Shown: positions 1 to 10,071, counted from the first letter of the stretch. The stretch: 64,000 nucleotides of DNA from Microvirga flocculans ATCC BAA-817 (GCF_000518665.1 NZ_JAEA01000001.1:434001-498000), one strand, 5' to 3'. Numbers and translations: made by a program. Notes: generated by a model not told the origin, from the letters alone.

Positions 1-387
1 CGCGTTGTTGCGGTCGGTGACGTGGGGCTTTCCGTCCGGATCCCATTTCCAGACCGCCAGGCCGTCGTCCCGGATGAGCAGTTCGGTGAAGGTGAAGCTC
101 CAGATCTGCTCGAAGCTGCGCCGGTCGCCGGCGGCCAGAGCCAGCAGCAATCCATATCCCTGCCCTTCGCTGTGGCTGATGTCTCCGTTGGCGTTGTCGA
201 TCACTCGCCCGCTGCTGTCGACGAAGCGGGAGCGATAGGCCTCCCAATCGGCGGAGGAGAGCGTGCCCACCACTTTCAAGGGCTGCACGGCGAGGGTCTG
301 AGCGGAGACAGCCGATCCCATGAGCAGCGAGAGCGCAAAGAAGAGCCGGGGGAGTGCCTGCAGGCACCGCGCCGTCCTGATCGTCAT
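1..387 (-). CDS. bcsZ: Endoglucanase of glycosyl hydrolase family 8 (BcsZ), N-terminal part
   Basis: Periplasmic cellulase of the cellulose synthesis operon. The first 129 residues are visible; the gene continues past the left edge. An N-terminal signal peptide (hydrophobic run about residues 14-26, ending near AVSAQ) is followed by the GH8 block GDISHSEGQGYGLLLA around residues 72-87, whose Glu is the family's catalytic acid, and by DRNNA at the cut end. The start ATG overlaps the bcsB stop in an ATGA, so the two genes are translationally coupled. BcsZ trims nascent glucan strands in other bacteria. The identification is firm; completeness cannot be judged. Confidence 0.93.
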   Translation of the reverse strand, partial: MTIRTARCLQALPRLFFALSLLMGSAVSAQTLAVQPLKVVGTLSSADWEAYRSRFVDSSGRVIDNANGDISHSEGQGYGLLLALAAGDRRSFEQIWSFTFTELLIRDDGLAVWKWDPDGKPHVTDRNNA

Positions 388-2945
388 GACCGCCGTCCCA
401 GCCGGCTCAGGAGCAGGGAGGTCGCAATGCCGAGGAACACGCAGCATGCCAGCAGGATCAGGGCATATTGCAGGATGTTGGCCGACATCCAGTTCGCCGC
501 GACGAGACGCAGGTTCGTCAGAGACAGAGGCTGCGTCTGCACGAACCGGTAATCGTTGATCGGCTCGATCTGCAGCTTCATTTCCCTGGGTTCCAGCGCG
601 ACGGCCCGTCCTGCAACCTGGGACCACAGCAGCGGATCCGTGAGACGCGCCGATTCCTGCGCCAGCGCGCGATCCGTGCGGGCCGTCACGAGGGTCCAGA
701 TGCCGGACTGGTCGGTGCGGTTCTGCGCGATCAGCAGGGAGGCCCGCTGCGGCGGCTCATAGGGGGCATCGGAACGCTCTTCGAGCGACAGGGACGACAG
801 GGAGATGCCGAATGTCTTCTCGATCCAGTCCTGGACCGTGCCGAGCGTCTGCTGAAGAATGCCGCGCCGCTGGAACGTGTCCGACCAGCGCCTGCGGACC
901 TCGTCCGTCGACGATGTGGTCATGCGGTCCGCGGAGAGCTGGCTGACGGGCAGGCTGAACTCGGCGCTCGCCAACGGTTGGCCGCCTTTGTCGCCGGGGG
1001 CGGGAGTCGAGGGCCAGATCATGCGCAGGTGCTCCGAGACCTTCACGCGGTTGAGCAGGCCCGGAGGAATCTGGTCGACCGCGCCTATGAACAGCACGGA
1101 TTCGTCATCGGCGGAGGCGGCATTGGCGAATTGCGCCTGAACCGGTGCGCCGGCGGAGCGCGCCATGCGGGCGAGCAGGGTCCCCGCGGCGGAGTAGTTG
1201 GGAGAATCGAGCCGGGCCAGGACGACGGTCGTCGGAAGGTCGCCCGCCGGGAAACGGCCCGCGCTCAGAACGGCGAGATCGGGAAGACGTCCGATCCGCC
1301 CGTAATTCGGGAATGAGAGCGTGGTCGTGTCGAACAGCACGAAGCGGTTCGTCTCGGAAAGCGTTTCCCCCGGCGTGCAGCGCTCGTCCGCATCCGTCAG
1401 GAGCGCGGCCTCGACATTGATCATGTTGAGGCCCGACTTGAAGTTCTTGAGGGGCACTCTCACGGTATGCCGTCGGACGATGTCGCCCTGGGACGTAATC
1501 GTCATCCGCGTGCTGATCATGCCGTTCACGAACACGTTGACATGACTGCCGGGACGGACCGCCGACGTGTAGGCTGCATCCAGATGCAGGATCGCCTCGC
1601 CGTATTCGGTGGCGTAGAAATCCGGAGGAAGGTTGATGGCGAAACTGGTTTTGAGGCGGCGTCCCGAGAACTCCTGGGTCGGAACGCCGAGATCGCCGAA
1701 GCGGAAGGACTGGCCGCCGAAAGCGGTGGGCACTTCCGGCCAGTGCCAGGAGGCGGTGTCGACGATGCCGCGCTCGGCGCTCTTCGCATTCGCTGCTTGT
1801 CCGCCGACGATTCCGATCGCGGTGTCGAGGTCCTGCCAGGTCGGCCCCGAGACGACCAGCGTCGAGCCCATGGAACCCGGCTCCTGCATCATCATGGTCA
1901 GAGGCTGGATCGTTGCGGCATCGGACACGCCCGCGATCAGGCCGCGCAGCTCGCCGGCCAGGCCCATGACGACCTTGATCGTGCCGACGGGAGACGGGCC
2001 TGGATCGGATTCCATGACCTCGATCACGGGGTGGGCATAGCGTCCGCGCAGGGCGACCATCTGCACGAGACGCAGCAGGCGGTCGCGGATCTCGGGACGA
2101 TAGATCTTGGGGGCGACCACCCGGATCGTAGTGATGCCCGCATTGTCGATGCCGACGGCGGGCAGGTCGTCAAGCCCGCGCAGCGTCTTGGTCGCGCCTT
2201 CGGCGAAAGTGAGCCTCGTCGCGGCCGCATCGACATCGGTCCAGAGTTCGTAGGTTGCGTCGATGGAGCAGTCCGTCCGATGACGCTGGAGCGCTTCCAT
2301 TCGGATGATGTTCTGCCCGGCGCGCAGGAGGCCGGGGCGGACCGTCGCCGTGATGCGCTTGATGTCGTCCGGCGAGGCAATGGGCGCATCGACCACGGAT
2401 TCGCCGTTGATCGCGATCCTGAGGCGCGAGCCCTCGGGCATGACCACGACGGCATTCTTGTAGCCGATTGTAAAGGTGGCCCCGCTCGCGGCTTCGTCCT
2501 GGGTGAGATGGAACGTCCAGGATCGCGCATCCGTCTCACCCTCGAACCGGATCGACTCGAAGGGAAGGACAGGCCGCTCGATGCGCACGACGCCGCGCGC
2601 GGATGCTGCAGGGGTGGCTGCGGAAGGGGCTCTGGCCGGCTCCGTGGTTTTCGGAAGAGGGGAGGGGGCTGCCGGAGCCTGAGGCTGGCCGCCCATGCTG
2701 AAGGGGGTGGACGAACCCGCGGGCGCAGCAGGACGGGCCGTTCCCGGCGAAGCGCCGGGACGCATCTCGAACGGGGCCCCCGTGGCGAGCGGTTGCCCTG
2801 CCGGTTCCGGCTGTGACGGGCTTGGCGTGGATTGACGCGCACCCGTCCCGCCGGGGGACATGCTGAAAGGAGTGACCTGGGCGAGGGCTGACTGAGCCCC
2901 GAAGGCTCCGGCGGCCAGCAGATATAGGATCGAGACCCGACGCAC
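384..2945 (-). CDS. bcsB: Cellulose synthase regulatory/periplasmic subunit BcsB
   Basis: Partner of BcsA that guides the glucan chain through the periplasm. 853 residues, with an N-terminal signal sequence, a Pro/Ala-rich low-complexity stretch (about residues 25-110) containing repeated PFSM/PFEM motifs, two jelly-roll/flavodoxin-like repeats and a C-terminal membrane anchor (about residues 825-848). The start is taken as GTG because AGAGGT lies just upstream and no better ATG exists. It begins 9 bp after bcsA ends and overlaps bcsZ by 4 bp. Size and position fit BcsB of rhizobial cellulose operons. The repeated N-terminal linker is longer than in enteric BcsB. Confidence 0.95.
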   Translation of the reverse strand: MRRVSILYLLAAGAFGAQSALAQVTPFSMSPGGTGARQSTPSPSQPEPAGQPLATGAPFEMRPGASPGTARPAAPAGSSTPFSMGGQPQAPAAPSPLPKTTEPARAPSAATPAASARGVVRIERPVLPFESIRFEGETDARSWTFHLTQDEAASGATFTIGYKNAVVVMPEGSRLRIAINGESVVDAPIASPDDIKRITATVRPGLLRAGQNIIRMEALQRHRTDCSIDATYELWTDVDAAATRLTFAEGATKTLRGLDDLPAVGIDNAGITTIRVVAPKIYRPEIRDRLLRLVQMVALRGRYAHPVIEVMESDPGPSPVGTIKVVMGLAGELRGLIAGVSDAATIQPLTMMMQEPGSMGSTLVVSGPTWQDLDTAIGIVGGQAANAKSAERGIVDTASWHWPEVPTAFGGQSFRFGDLGVPTQEFSGRRLKTSFAINLPPDFYATEYGEAILHLDAAYTSAVRPGSHVNVFVNGMISTRMTITSQGDIVRRHTVRVPLKNFKSGLNMINVEAALLTDADERCTPGETLSETNRFVLFDTTTLSFPNYGRIGRLPDLAVLSAGRFPAGDLPTTVVLARLDSPNYSAAGTLLARMARSAGAPVQAQFANAASADDESVLFIGAVDQIPPGLLNRVKVSEHLRMIWPSTPAPGDKGGQPLASAEFSLPVSQLSADRMTTSSTDEVRRRWSDTFQRRGILQQTLGTVQDWIEKTFGISLSSLSLEERSDAPYEPPQRASLLIAQNRTDQSGIWTLVTARTDRALAQESARLTDPLLWSQVAGRAVALEPREMKLQIEPINDYRFVQTQPLSLTNLRLVAANWMSANILQYALILLACCVFLGIATSLLLSRLGRRS

Positions 2946-2954
2946 GATGTACCT

Positions 2955-5150
2955 CTACTTGACGGCCGTAGCGGCGGTGGAGGCCTGAGGGCTGGAGCTG
3001 CCGATCCGCTGCAGGCCGAAGAAGTAGGAAAGGCCCCGTCCGGTCTGGTAGAACGCAACCATGAAGAACCATAGTGTTCCGCGCAGAACGCCGATGTCGT
3101 GATGGCGGTTCTTCTGGAATTCGCTCCATTGATCCGCATTGGCGAAGACGAGATCGGCGATCATTCTCCGATGCTCGTGCTTTTCGATCACGAAGCGGCA
3201 CCCGAGCAGCAGGCCCTTGTCGTCCATGTTGACCTTGCGGATTTCCAAAGGCAGCTGCTGGACGGGGAGATTGGAGAAGGGCTGGAACTCGAGAATGCCC
3301 GACGTTCCCTTCTTCAGGTTCGGCTCGGCGGACGGAGGCACATGAAGTCTCCCGCCTCCGACCGATACGTCCACCAGCACCGCATCGACCGCCTCGTCGC
3401 CCATGATGAAGCGGCACGGACGTTCGACCCGCACCCGGTGGCTCTGGCGCCGCGTGGCGCGTTCCGACACCACGCCGAGCGCGCAGCCTGCGACGATGAG
3501 ATTGAGGATATTCCAGGCACCGGTCACGAGGGTGAGGTCGGCCTTGTAGGGCTCCATCCAAACCCGCACGCCCGTGGCGATGACGCCGAGGACGAGGATG
3601 CCGAAGATGATGAAATAGGGCATTCCCAATTCCGAGATCCGGCTCTGATCCATGGTCTCGTTCTTGGCCGTGACCTTGAAGGTTGGCTTGCTCGGATTGG
3701 CGACGACCGATAGCACGGCCGGCAGCAGGTAGATCGTCTGGATGTATTCGTACAGATCCGAAATCCACGGCCAGCGGTAGCGGCCATAGAGATAGTTCTG
3801 CATCATGAAGTTCACCATCATGTAGGTGAAGGTGTAGGCGAAGAACTCGCCGCCCGATGCAGTGAAGATCTCGAGGGAGAAGAAGAGGTAGCAGAGCGGC
3901 GACACGAGGAAGCAGAACCGTGAGAACGGAAACAGCCAGAACATGCTGCTCGACATGTAGCAGAGGCGCTGAGACAGCTTCAGGCCGCGTTTGAACGCCG
4001 GGAACTTGTAGTGCATGATCTGCATCATGCCCTGCGCCCAGCGCGAGCGCTGCCCGATGAAACTCGCGAAGGTGTCGGGCTGCAGGCCGGCAATGAGCGG
4101 CTTGTCCACGTACACGCTGGTCCAGCCGCGCGAATGCAGTTCGAGCGCCGTTTCGCAGTCTTCCGTGATGCTCAGGCCGCTGAAGCCGTTGGTCTCCTGC
4201 AGGGCTTCACGCCGCAGAACCGCTGCCGATCCGCAGAAGAAGGCCGCGTTCCACTTGTCGAGGCCGCGCTGGATGACGCCGTAGAACATCTCGTTCTCCG
4301 ACGGCATCGTCTGGAAGGTGCCGAGATTGCGCTCGAGTGGATCGGGGTTGATGAAGAAGTGCGGTGTCTGAACCAGGAAGAGGTTCTTGTCCGCGGTGAA
4401 GTGCCCGACGGTCTCCGTCAGGAAGCTCCGGGCCGGAGCATGGTCCGCGTCGAACACGGCGATCAGGTCGCCGGTCGAGTGCTCGAGGCCGTTGTTGAGA
4501 TTGCCGGCCTTAGCGTGCACGTTGCGGGCGCGGGTCAGGTAGCGCACCTCCAGCGCCTCGCAGAGCGCCTGGAGCTCGGCCCGCCGGGCGCGGGCCTCCT
4601 GGGCGACGATGGTGTTGGGCGAGTTGCACTTTTCATCCGTGCCGCCATCGTCAAGCAGCCAGACGGTCAACTTGTCCCCCGGGTAGTCCATGGCCTTCGC
4701 CGCGGCAAGCGTCGTGGCTAGAAGGTCCGAGCCTTCATTGTAGCTCGGGACGAAGACGTCGACGGTCGGCAGGTTCTGGGTATCGATCTGGGGCGCCTTG
4801 CGGGAACTCAGGGGACTCGACACCACGAAGAGGCTGAGGAACAGCATCAGCACGCTGTACATCTCCGCGAAGTACAGCAGGATGCCGGGAATGAAGCTCG
4901 CCACGTCGGTGATCGGCGGGATCGTGCTGGTGGTTCGCCAGAAGACGTAACGCAGGACGATGGCGGTCCCGAGAGCCAGAGCGATCAGCCTCCAGACGCC
5001 TTGAGCGCGAAAGAACTTGAGAATGATCATGCAGGCCACGACGGTCAGACCTGCGATGAGATGGGCTTGGAGGCTGATGGGAAGAACAATCAGCGAGACG
5101 ATCAGTATCGCCGCCACAGCCCATAAGGCTACGATAAGACCTGCTCGCAT
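2955..5150 (-). CDS. bcsA: Cellulose synthase catalytic subunit BcsA with PilZ domain
   Basis: Inner-membrane family 2 glycosyltransferase that polymerises UDP-glucose into cellulose. From the ATG at 5150 (731 residues) the protein shows several N-terminal membrane segments, the catalytic motifs DDG (about 167), DAD (about 234), TED (about 329) and QRSRW (about 367), further membrane segments, and a C-terminal PilZ-like region with an Arg-rich entry (RATRRQSHR) and DVSVGGG, the c-di-GMP binding signature. Production is therefore likely switched on by c-di-GMP. A TTG 36 bp upstream is an alternative start. First catalytic gene of the bcsA-bcsB-bcsZ unit. Confidence 0.96.
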   Translation of the reverse strand: MRAGLIVALWAVAAILIVSLIVLPISLQAHLIAGLTVVACMIILKFFRAQGVWRLIALALGTAIVLRYVFWRTTSTIPPITDVASFIPGILLYFAEMYSVLMLFLSLFVVSSPLSSRKAPQIDTQNLPTVDVFVPSYNEGSDLLATTLAAAKAMDYPGDKLTVWLLDDGGTDEKCNSPNTIVAQEARARRAELQALCEALEVRYLTRARNVHAKAGNLNNGLEHSTGDLIAVFDADHAPARSFLTETVGHFTADKNLFLVQTPHFFINPDPLERNLGTFQTMPSENEMFYGVIQRGLDKWNAAFFCGSAAVLRREALQETNGFSGLSITEDCETALELHSRGWTSVYVDKPLIAGLQPDTFASFIGQRSRWAQGMMQIMHYKFPAFKRGLKLSQRLCYMSSSMFWLFPFSRFCFLVSPLCYLFFSLEIFTASGGEFFAYTFTYMMVNFMMQNYLYGRYRWPWISDLYEYIQTIYLLPAVLSVVANPSKPTFKVTAKNETMDQSRISELGMPYFIIFGILVLGVIATGVRVWMEPYKADLTLVTGAWNILNLIVAGCALGVVSERATRRQSHRVRVERPCRFIMGDEAVDAVLVDVSVGGGRLHVPPSAEPNLKKGTSGILEFQPFSNLPVQQLPLEIRKVNMDDKGLLLGCRFVIEKHEHRRMIADLVFANADQWSEFQKNRHHDIGVLRGTLWFFMVAFYQTGRGLSYFFGLQRIGSSSPQASTAATAVK

Positions 5151-5311
5151 GTGTCTGGGTTCTCGGCTCTGATATTCGGGGTGCAATAACTCGCTTAGTT
5201 CATGTCTTAACCCAGGTCCATGTCTATGTGGACCACGTTGCTTAGGTTTTGTATCGCATTAGTGAATGAAGTGATGTATAATGTAATATCATTTCATTGC
5301 TGATCTTGGCG

Positions 5312-6283
5312 TCACTCCCGTGGCGGCGGGGGGACAATTGGGTAACCGGTCGAACCTGCCGCCGACGGAGCGGAGGGGCTCGGCGCCGTTGTCGGCATGA
5401 CCGTATCCTTGTCGATCACGCGTCTCTGGACCTCCGGGGCAGGAAGGCTGCGGCGCGGTTCCCGATACAGGGTCCGCCGACGAACCTCCGCCGCATTCGG
5501 ACCGCCGAGATTGAGCGGATACATCGGTGTATCGATCTGCCCGAAGCCCGGGGGCGGGGATGCGGGCTCCCCGTAGGGGTTCCACGATTCCTGCCGGTAA
5601 TAGGCCGAGATCGTATAGCCGTAGAAGACGCGCAGGAGCTGGTCCACGCTGGCATCGGCGTCGCACAGGCGCAGCCGCACCGAGATGACGCCGCCCGGAA
5701 CCAGAATGGCCGGGGCGCTGGGCTCGATCTGCTGCCAGGCATAGAGGCACGTATCGCCTGTCGCGGAGCGCCCCGTGGCAAAGCCGAAGGGGCCGAACTT
5801 GTTCTGCACGTAGACGAGGGAGGTTCTCATGTCGACGCCCGGCAGGCGCTCTTCCATTTCCTGCTGGATCTTGTCCGGGACAAGGGCCGGATAGGACAGG
5901 CTCGAGGGAATTTCCGGGTTATTCGCCGTGTTGTTGTACAGGGTTACATAGAAAGCGTTCTGCCCGGTCGTCAGGGAGGCGGTCGAGAGAGCGATTTCCT
6001 GCGAGAGGCCGTCCTGGTAATCGCGCTGCAGGACCGCGACGACGAAAGGCCCGCCCGGCGGAGGCACGATGACGGCCCGCGTGACGGGCACTTCGGACAT
6101 GAGGGTTGCAAAGCCGAGATCGGAGCGTCCCGCGCAGGCGGAAACGGCCATGGTGACGCTCGCCGCCGCCAGGAGCCGCAGGGCCATCCACAGACGCTTC
6201 GGCCGGTGATGGGTCGGGCTCTCGGGCGCTCCGGGAAGGGTGGGGCCGAAACTCATCTGATGCGAGGACGTCGAAGCGGACAT
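5312..6283 (-). CDS. bcsN: Cellulose biosynthesis protein BcsN (putative lipoprotein)
   Basis: Accessory protein found with bcsA in Alphaproteobacteria; its precise role is not established. The protein carries a hydrophobic leader ending in a lipobox-like AVSAC, so a lipid-anchored or periplasmic location is likely, then a conserved globular part (FVVAVLQRDYQDGLSQE, TLYNNTANNPE) and a Pro-rich tail. The start is uncertain: ATGs at 6403, 6283, 6256 and 6187 are all in frame, and 6283 is a compromise. A gap of about 160 bp, AT-rich for this window, separates it from bcsA; it could be the first gene of the operon or separately transcribed. Confidence 0.82.
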   Translation of the reverse strand: MSASTSSHQMSFGPTLPGAPESPTHHRPKRLWMALRLLAAASVTMAVSACAGRSDLGFATLMSEVPVTRAVIVPPPGGPFVVAVLQRDYQDGLSQEIALSTASLTTGQNAFYVTLYNNTANNPEIPSSLSYPALVPDKIQQEMEERLPGVDMRTSLVYVQNKFGPFGFATGRSATGDTCLYAWQQIEPSAPAILVPGGVISVRLRLCDADASVDQLLRVFYGYTISAYYRQESWNPYGEPASPPPGFGQIDTPMYPLNLGGPNAAEVRRRTLYREPRRSLPAPEVQRRVIDKDTVMPTTAPSPSAPSAAGSTGYPIVPPPPRE

Positions 6284-6468
6284 GGGGAACTTGAAAATCC
6301 TGGTGGCCAGTCGGCCAGCCAATGCGGGCCGCTTCGAGGAGAGGGAAACTCCTTCTGCGATGCGCCCCTTCAGCTGGATGCTTAACCACCTATGACCATT
6401 CATGGTTAACGAAAGGTAAGCATTGCCCCCCGTATCGGACTATAATCCGCCCCATCAAGCGGTTTGTC

Positions 6469-6496
6469 TTGACGGGTCCGCCGCAAGGCCTACAAA
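6469..6496 (+). promoter_or_regulatory. Candidate promoter for leader RNA or small RNA
   Basis: TTGACG at 6469-6474 and TACAAA at 6491-6496 are separated by 16 bp, close to an alphaproteobacterial housekeeping promoter. It lies between bcsN and the Bcr/CflA gene and would start RNA near 6503. Read by eye only. Confidence 0.4.
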
Positions 6497-6502
6497 TGAT
6501 GC

Positions 6503-6596
6503 CGTGCTCCCAGGCTTATGCGCCGGGATGATTCCGCAAGCTCAACCCATTTCAGAATCGTCTGGCCTGATCCTTTAGGCGATCCGGCCTTTTTTC
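6503..6596 (+). ncRNA. Candidate small RNA or terminated leader upstream of the bcr/cflA gene
   Basis: A stretch of about 94 nt between a promoter-like sequence and an intrinsic terminator, with no open frame of its own. The 5' part contains a pairable TCCC...GGGA segment and CTCCCA; the 3' end is the terminator at 6564-6595. Because the exporter start codon follows only 42 bp after the T-run, it could be either a free small RNA or an attenuated leader of the exporter mRNA. The sequence does not decide between the two. Confidence 0.4.
6564..6595 (+). terminator. Intrinsic terminator upstream of the exporter gene
   Basis: GGCC-T-GATC at 6564-6572 pairs with GATC-C-GGCC at 6581-6589 (one mismatch, 8-nt loop), followed by six T at 6590-6595. 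It has no coding gene upstream on the plus strand, which makes it an orphan terminator. Confidence 0.65.
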
Positions 6597-6637
6597 GATC
6601 CGGTTCCATCGCCCGGGTTCCAAGAAAGCCTTTCTCG

Positions 6638-7825
6638 ATGAAGTCCGCCTTTCTGCGCAACGCGCTCGTCCTCGGCATGCTCTCCGCTGTCGGGCCCTTC
6701 GCCATCGACACGTATCTGCCCGCCTTTCCGGCGATCGCCCGCGAGCTGCAGGTCGATGTCAGCGCCGTGCAGATGAGCCTGATGAGCTTCTTCGTGGCGG
6801 TCGCCCTCTGCCAGCTCGCCTATGGGCCGCTTTCGGACCGGTTCGGGCGCAAGCCGCCGCTCTATTTCGGCCTGGGGCTGTTCGTGCTGGCGGGGATCGG
6901 CTGCAGCTTCGCGCCGAATGTGGAAACCCTCATCGCCTTCCGGTTCCTGCAGGGCGTCGGTTCCTGTGCGGCGATGGTCATTCCCCGCGCCGTCATTCGC
7001 GATCTGCATACCGGGCATGAGGCGGCCCGGTTGATGGCGACGACCATGCTGGTCTTCAGCGTCTCCCCGATCCTCGCCCCGCTCGCCGGCAGCGCCCTGA
7101 CGGCGTTCTTTGGGTGGCGGGTGATCTTCTGGGCCGTCGCGGCGATCGGGCTCGCCGGTCTGGCGGTCGTGCTCTTCCTCCTGCCCGAGACGCACAGGCC
7201 CGCTTCGGACCGCAAGGGCATCGCGCAGGCTTTCGCGACCTACAGGGCCCTTCTCAGGGACCGTCGCTTCCTGAGCCTCGCCTTCATCGGCGGGTTCAGC
7301 CAGGCGAGCTTCTTCGCCTATCTGGCCGGGTCCTCCGTCATCTTCATCGAGCATTTCGGGCTGACGCCGTCGCAATACAGCATGGTCTTCGCCTCGAATG
7401 CGATCGCCTTCATCGGCAGCGCCCAGTTCAACAGCACTCTCATGCGCCGGTTCGGCGCCGAAAGGGTCGTGCGTGTCGCAATCTCCGTCTTCGCGGCATT
7501 GGTGACGTCTCTTTTCCTGCTGACGGTGATCGGGATCGACAGGGCCTATGTCCTGTGGGGGCTTCTTTTCGTGTCCTTCGGCTGTCTCGGTCTCGTAATT
7601 CCGTCAACGGCGGTTCTCGCCCTTGAAGAGCATGGCCCCGTGGCCGGCACGGCCTCGGCCCTGATGGGCACGCTTCAGCTCAGCACGGGTGCCGTGATGA
7701 TCGTGCTGGTCAGCGCCTTCTATGACGGCACGCCCCTGTCGATGGTGAGCGCCATCGTGATCTGCGGGCTGATGGCCCTAGCCTTGAGCATCCGGACGAT
7801 GAAGGCGAAGCGGGCTTATCCCTGA
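6638..7825 (+). CDS. Bcr/CflA-family drug resistance MFS transporter
   Basis: Inner-membrane proton-coupled exporter of 395 residues with about 12 hydrophobic segments. The first helix carries GPFAIDTYLPAFPAIA, characteristic of the Bcr/CflA family, and the loop between helices 2 and 3 carries the MFS signature YGPLSDRFGRKPPL. The ATG at 6638 is chosen because the membrane topology starts there; codons upstream do not look like transporter sequence. Its last 10 bp overlap the convergent LysR gene. The substrate cannot be read from sequence. Confidence 0.92.
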   Translation: MKSAFLRNALVLGMLSAVGPFAIDTYLPAFPAIARELQVDVSAVQMSLMSFFVAVALCQLAYGPLSDRFGRKPPLYFGLGLFVLAGIGCSFAPNVETLIAFRFLQGVGSCAAMVIPRAVIRDLHTGHEAARLMATTMLVFSVSPILAPLAGSALTAFFGWRVIFWAVAAIGLAGLAVVLFLLPETHRPASDRKGIAQAFATYRALLRDRRFLSLAFIGGFSQASFFAYLAGSSVIFIEHFGLTPSQYSMVFASNAIAFIGSAQFNSTLMRRFGAERVVRVAISVFAALVTSLFLLTVIGIDRAYVLWGLLFVSFGCLGLVIPSTAVLALEEHGPVAGTASALMGTLQLSTGAVMIVLVSAFYDGTPLSMVSAIVICGLMALALSIRTMKAKRAYP

Positions 7826-8712
7826 CGGATCCGGTCCAGGATCCAGTCGCGGAAGGAGCGCAGCAGCGGCGTCTCGGCCTTGTACTCCGGATAGACGAGA
7901 TAATAGGCCCCGCCGCTGGCGAGGCTCTTCGGGAAGAGAAGCTCCAGGCGTCCCGAGGCCAGCTCGTCCGCGATCAGGAAATTCGGAATGAGGGCGGCGC
8001 CGAGCCCTGCGGCGGCGGCCTGGGCCACCATGGCGAATTGTTCGAAGCGCGGGCCACGCAGGGGGTTGCTTACCTCCACGCCGACGCTGGAGAACCACTC
8101 CGCCCAGGCCGTCGGGCGGGTGCTCTGCTGAAGCAGGGTGGCGCGGGCCAGGTCCTTCGGGGAGTGCAGGTTCTCCCGTGCCCGGTAGCCGGGGCTGCAG
8201 ACGGGTACGACCTCCTCCGTGCGCAGCAATTCGCACATCGCGCCCGGCCAATGCGGCTCGCCGAAATGGATGGCGGCGTCGAAAGGCTCGGCGGCGAAGT
8301 CGAAGGGCACGAGGCGGACCCCGAAATTCACGGTCGCGCCCGGATGCCGGGCGAAGAAATCCGGAATGCGCGGAATGAGCCAGCGCGTGCCGAAGGTCGG
8401 CAGGGTGGCGAGGTTGAGCACCCCTGTGGTGCCCGAGAGCGCGATGGCCTGATGGGTGGCGTCGGAGAGTTCTGACAGGGTATTGCGCACCTGGGAGGCA
8501 TACATGCGCCCCACATCGGTGAGCACCACCCGCTGGCGGCTGCGGCTGAACAGGGAGACGCCGAGGGATTCCTCCAGCTGCTGGATCTGCCGCGAGACGG
8601 CGCTCTGGGTCAGGTTCAGTTCTTCGGCCGCCCGAGAGACGCTGCCATGGCGGGCCGTGGCCTCGAAGGCCAGGAGATTGCCCATATTGGGCAGGAAACC
8701 GCGACGAAACAC
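7816..8712 (-). CDS. LysR-family regulator, probable regulator of the adjacent glutaryl-CoA dehydrogenase operon
   Basis: 298-residue LysR regulator of the GcvA-like subgroup: winged HTH at the N-terminus ([27 protein letters not shown] is the recognition region), then a periplasmic-binding-protein-like effector domain. A GTG at 8712 is preferred because GGAA sits 7 nt upstream and the full HTH lead-in ([13 protein letters not shown]) is kept; the ATG at 8685 would clip it. Transcribed divergently from gcdH with about 145 bp between them, the usual layout for a regulator of its neighbour; GcdR regulators of glutarate use in pseudomonads have the same placement. Confidence 0.85.
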   Translation of the reverse strand: MFRRGFLPNMGNLLAFEATARHGSVSRAAEELNLTQSAVSRQIQQLEESLGVSLFSRSRQRVVLTDVGRMYASQVRNTLSELSDATHQAIALSGTTGVLNLATLPTFGTRWLIPRIPDFFARHPGATVNFGVRLVPFDFAAEPFDAAIHFGEPHWPGAMCELLRTEEVVPVCSPGYRARENLHSPKDLARATLLQQSTRPTAWAEWFSSVGVEVSNPLRGPRFEQFAMVAQAAAAGLGAALIPNFLIADELASGRLELLFPKSLASGGAYYLVYPEYKAETPLLRSFRDWILDRIRQG

Positions 8713-8857
8713 AAGTTCATTCCGATTGAGAATAACCTGCTGCGAAGATGTCGATTTACTTTTGGCCTGTCCAGCGCGATTTTGCCGGTCAAATTCAATG
8801 GGGTTGGCTGGCCTCGCGCCGGTGCTTCCCAAGCCTTGCATGAGAAGGATGAATGTC

Positions 8858-10057
8858 ATGGCCGGTCCGCAGCATGAACTCGCGAAGCTCAAGTGGGAGG
8901 ATCCCCTCCTCCTCGACGACCTCCTCACCGACGATGAGCGCATGATCCGCGACACGGCCCGGTCCTACGCCCAGGAGAAGCTCCTCCCCCGCGTGATCGA
9001 GGCCTATCGCGAGGAGAAGACCGACCGCGCCATCTTCAACGAGATGGGCGAGCTGGGCCTTCTCGGCGTGACGATCCCCGAGGAATACGGCTGCGCGGGC
9101 GCGTCCTACGTGGCCTACGGCCTCGTGGCCCGCGAGGTGGAGCGGGTCGATTCCGGCTACCGCTCCATGATGAGCGTGCAGTCCTCCCTCGTCATGTACC
9201 CGATCTATGCCTATGGCTCCGAGGAGCAGCGCCGGAAATACCTGCCCAAGCTCGCCTCGGGCGAGTTCGTGGGCTGCTTCGGCCTCACCGAGCCGGATGC
9301 GGGCTCCGACCCCGCCGGCATGAAGACCCGCGCCGTGAAGATCGACGGCGGCTATCGTCTCACCGGCTCCAAGATGTGGATCTCCAACTCCCCCATCGCG
9401 GATGTGTTCGTGGTCTGGGCGAAGTCCGAGGCGCATGACAACGAGATCCGCGGCTTCGTGCTGGAGAAGGGCATGAAGGGCCTCTCCGCGCCGAAGATCG
9501 GCGGCAAGCTCAGCTTGCGCGCCTCCATCACCGGCGAGATCGTCATGGATGGTGTCGAGGTGGGCGAGGACGCGCTGCTGCCGAACGTGTCGGGACTCAA
9601 GGGACCCTTCGGCTGCCTGAACCGCGCGCGCTACGGCATCTCCTGGGGCGCCATGGGCGCGGCGGAGGATTGCTGGCACCGGGCGCGCCAGTACACTCTC
9701 GACCGCAAGCAGTTCAACAAGCCGCTCGCCGCGACCCAGCTCGTGCAGAAGAAGCTCGCGGACATGATGACCGAGATCACCCTCGGCCTTCACGCATCGC
9801 TGCGCGTCGGCCGTCTCTTCGACGAGGGCCGCATGGCGCCCGAGATGATCTCGCTCGTGAAGCGCAACAATTGCGGCAAGGCGCTCGACATCGCGCGCCA
9901 GGCCCGCGACATGCACGGCGGCAACGGCATCCAGGAAGAGTACCACGTGATGCGCCATGCGCAGAACCTGGAGACGGTGAATACCTACGAGGGCACGCAC
10001 GACGTGCACGCTCTCATCCTCGGCCGCGCGCAGACGGGGCTGCAGGCGTTCTTCTAA
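8858..10057 (+). CDS. gcdH: Glutaryl-CoA dehydrogenase
   Basis: FAD-dependent acyl-CoA dehydrogenase that oxidises and decarboxylates glutaryl-CoA to crotonyl-CoA in lysine/glutarate breakdown. 399 residues. Seen: [13 protein letters not shown] in the substrate/FAD region and the C-terminal [19 protein letters not shown], in which the Glu is the catalytic base of glutaryl-CoA dehydrogenases. The ATG at 8858 has GAGAAGG 9 nt upstream; the nearer ATG at 8849 leaves no room for a ribosome site. First gene of a three-gene run with the DapB-like protein and a CoA-transferase. Confidence 0.95.
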   Translation: MAGPQHELAKLKWEDPLLLDDLLTDDERMIRDTARSYAQEKLLPRVIEAYREEKTDRAIFNEMGELGLLGVTIPEEYGCAGASYVAYGLVAREVERVDSGYRSMMSVQSSLVMYPIYAYGSEEQRRKYLPKLASGEFVGCFGLTEPDAGSDPAGMKTRAVKIDGGYRLTGSKMWISNSPIADVFVVWAKSEAHDNEIRGFVLEKGMKGLSAPKIGGKLSLRASITGEIVMDGVEVGEDALLPNVSGLKGPFGCLNRARYGISWGAMGAAEDCWHRARQYTLDRKQFNKPLAATQLVQKKLADMMTEITLGLHASLRVGRLFDEGRMAPEMISLVKRNNCGKALDIARQARDMHGGNGIQEEYHVMRHAQNLETVNTYEGTHDVHALILGRAQTGLQAFF

Positions 10058-10071
10058 AAGAGGAGCAGGCA

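Noticed and set aside
6421-6446. TATAAT at 6441 with TTGCCC upstream
   Set aside because: Spacer is only 12 bp; the pair does not make a usable promoter.
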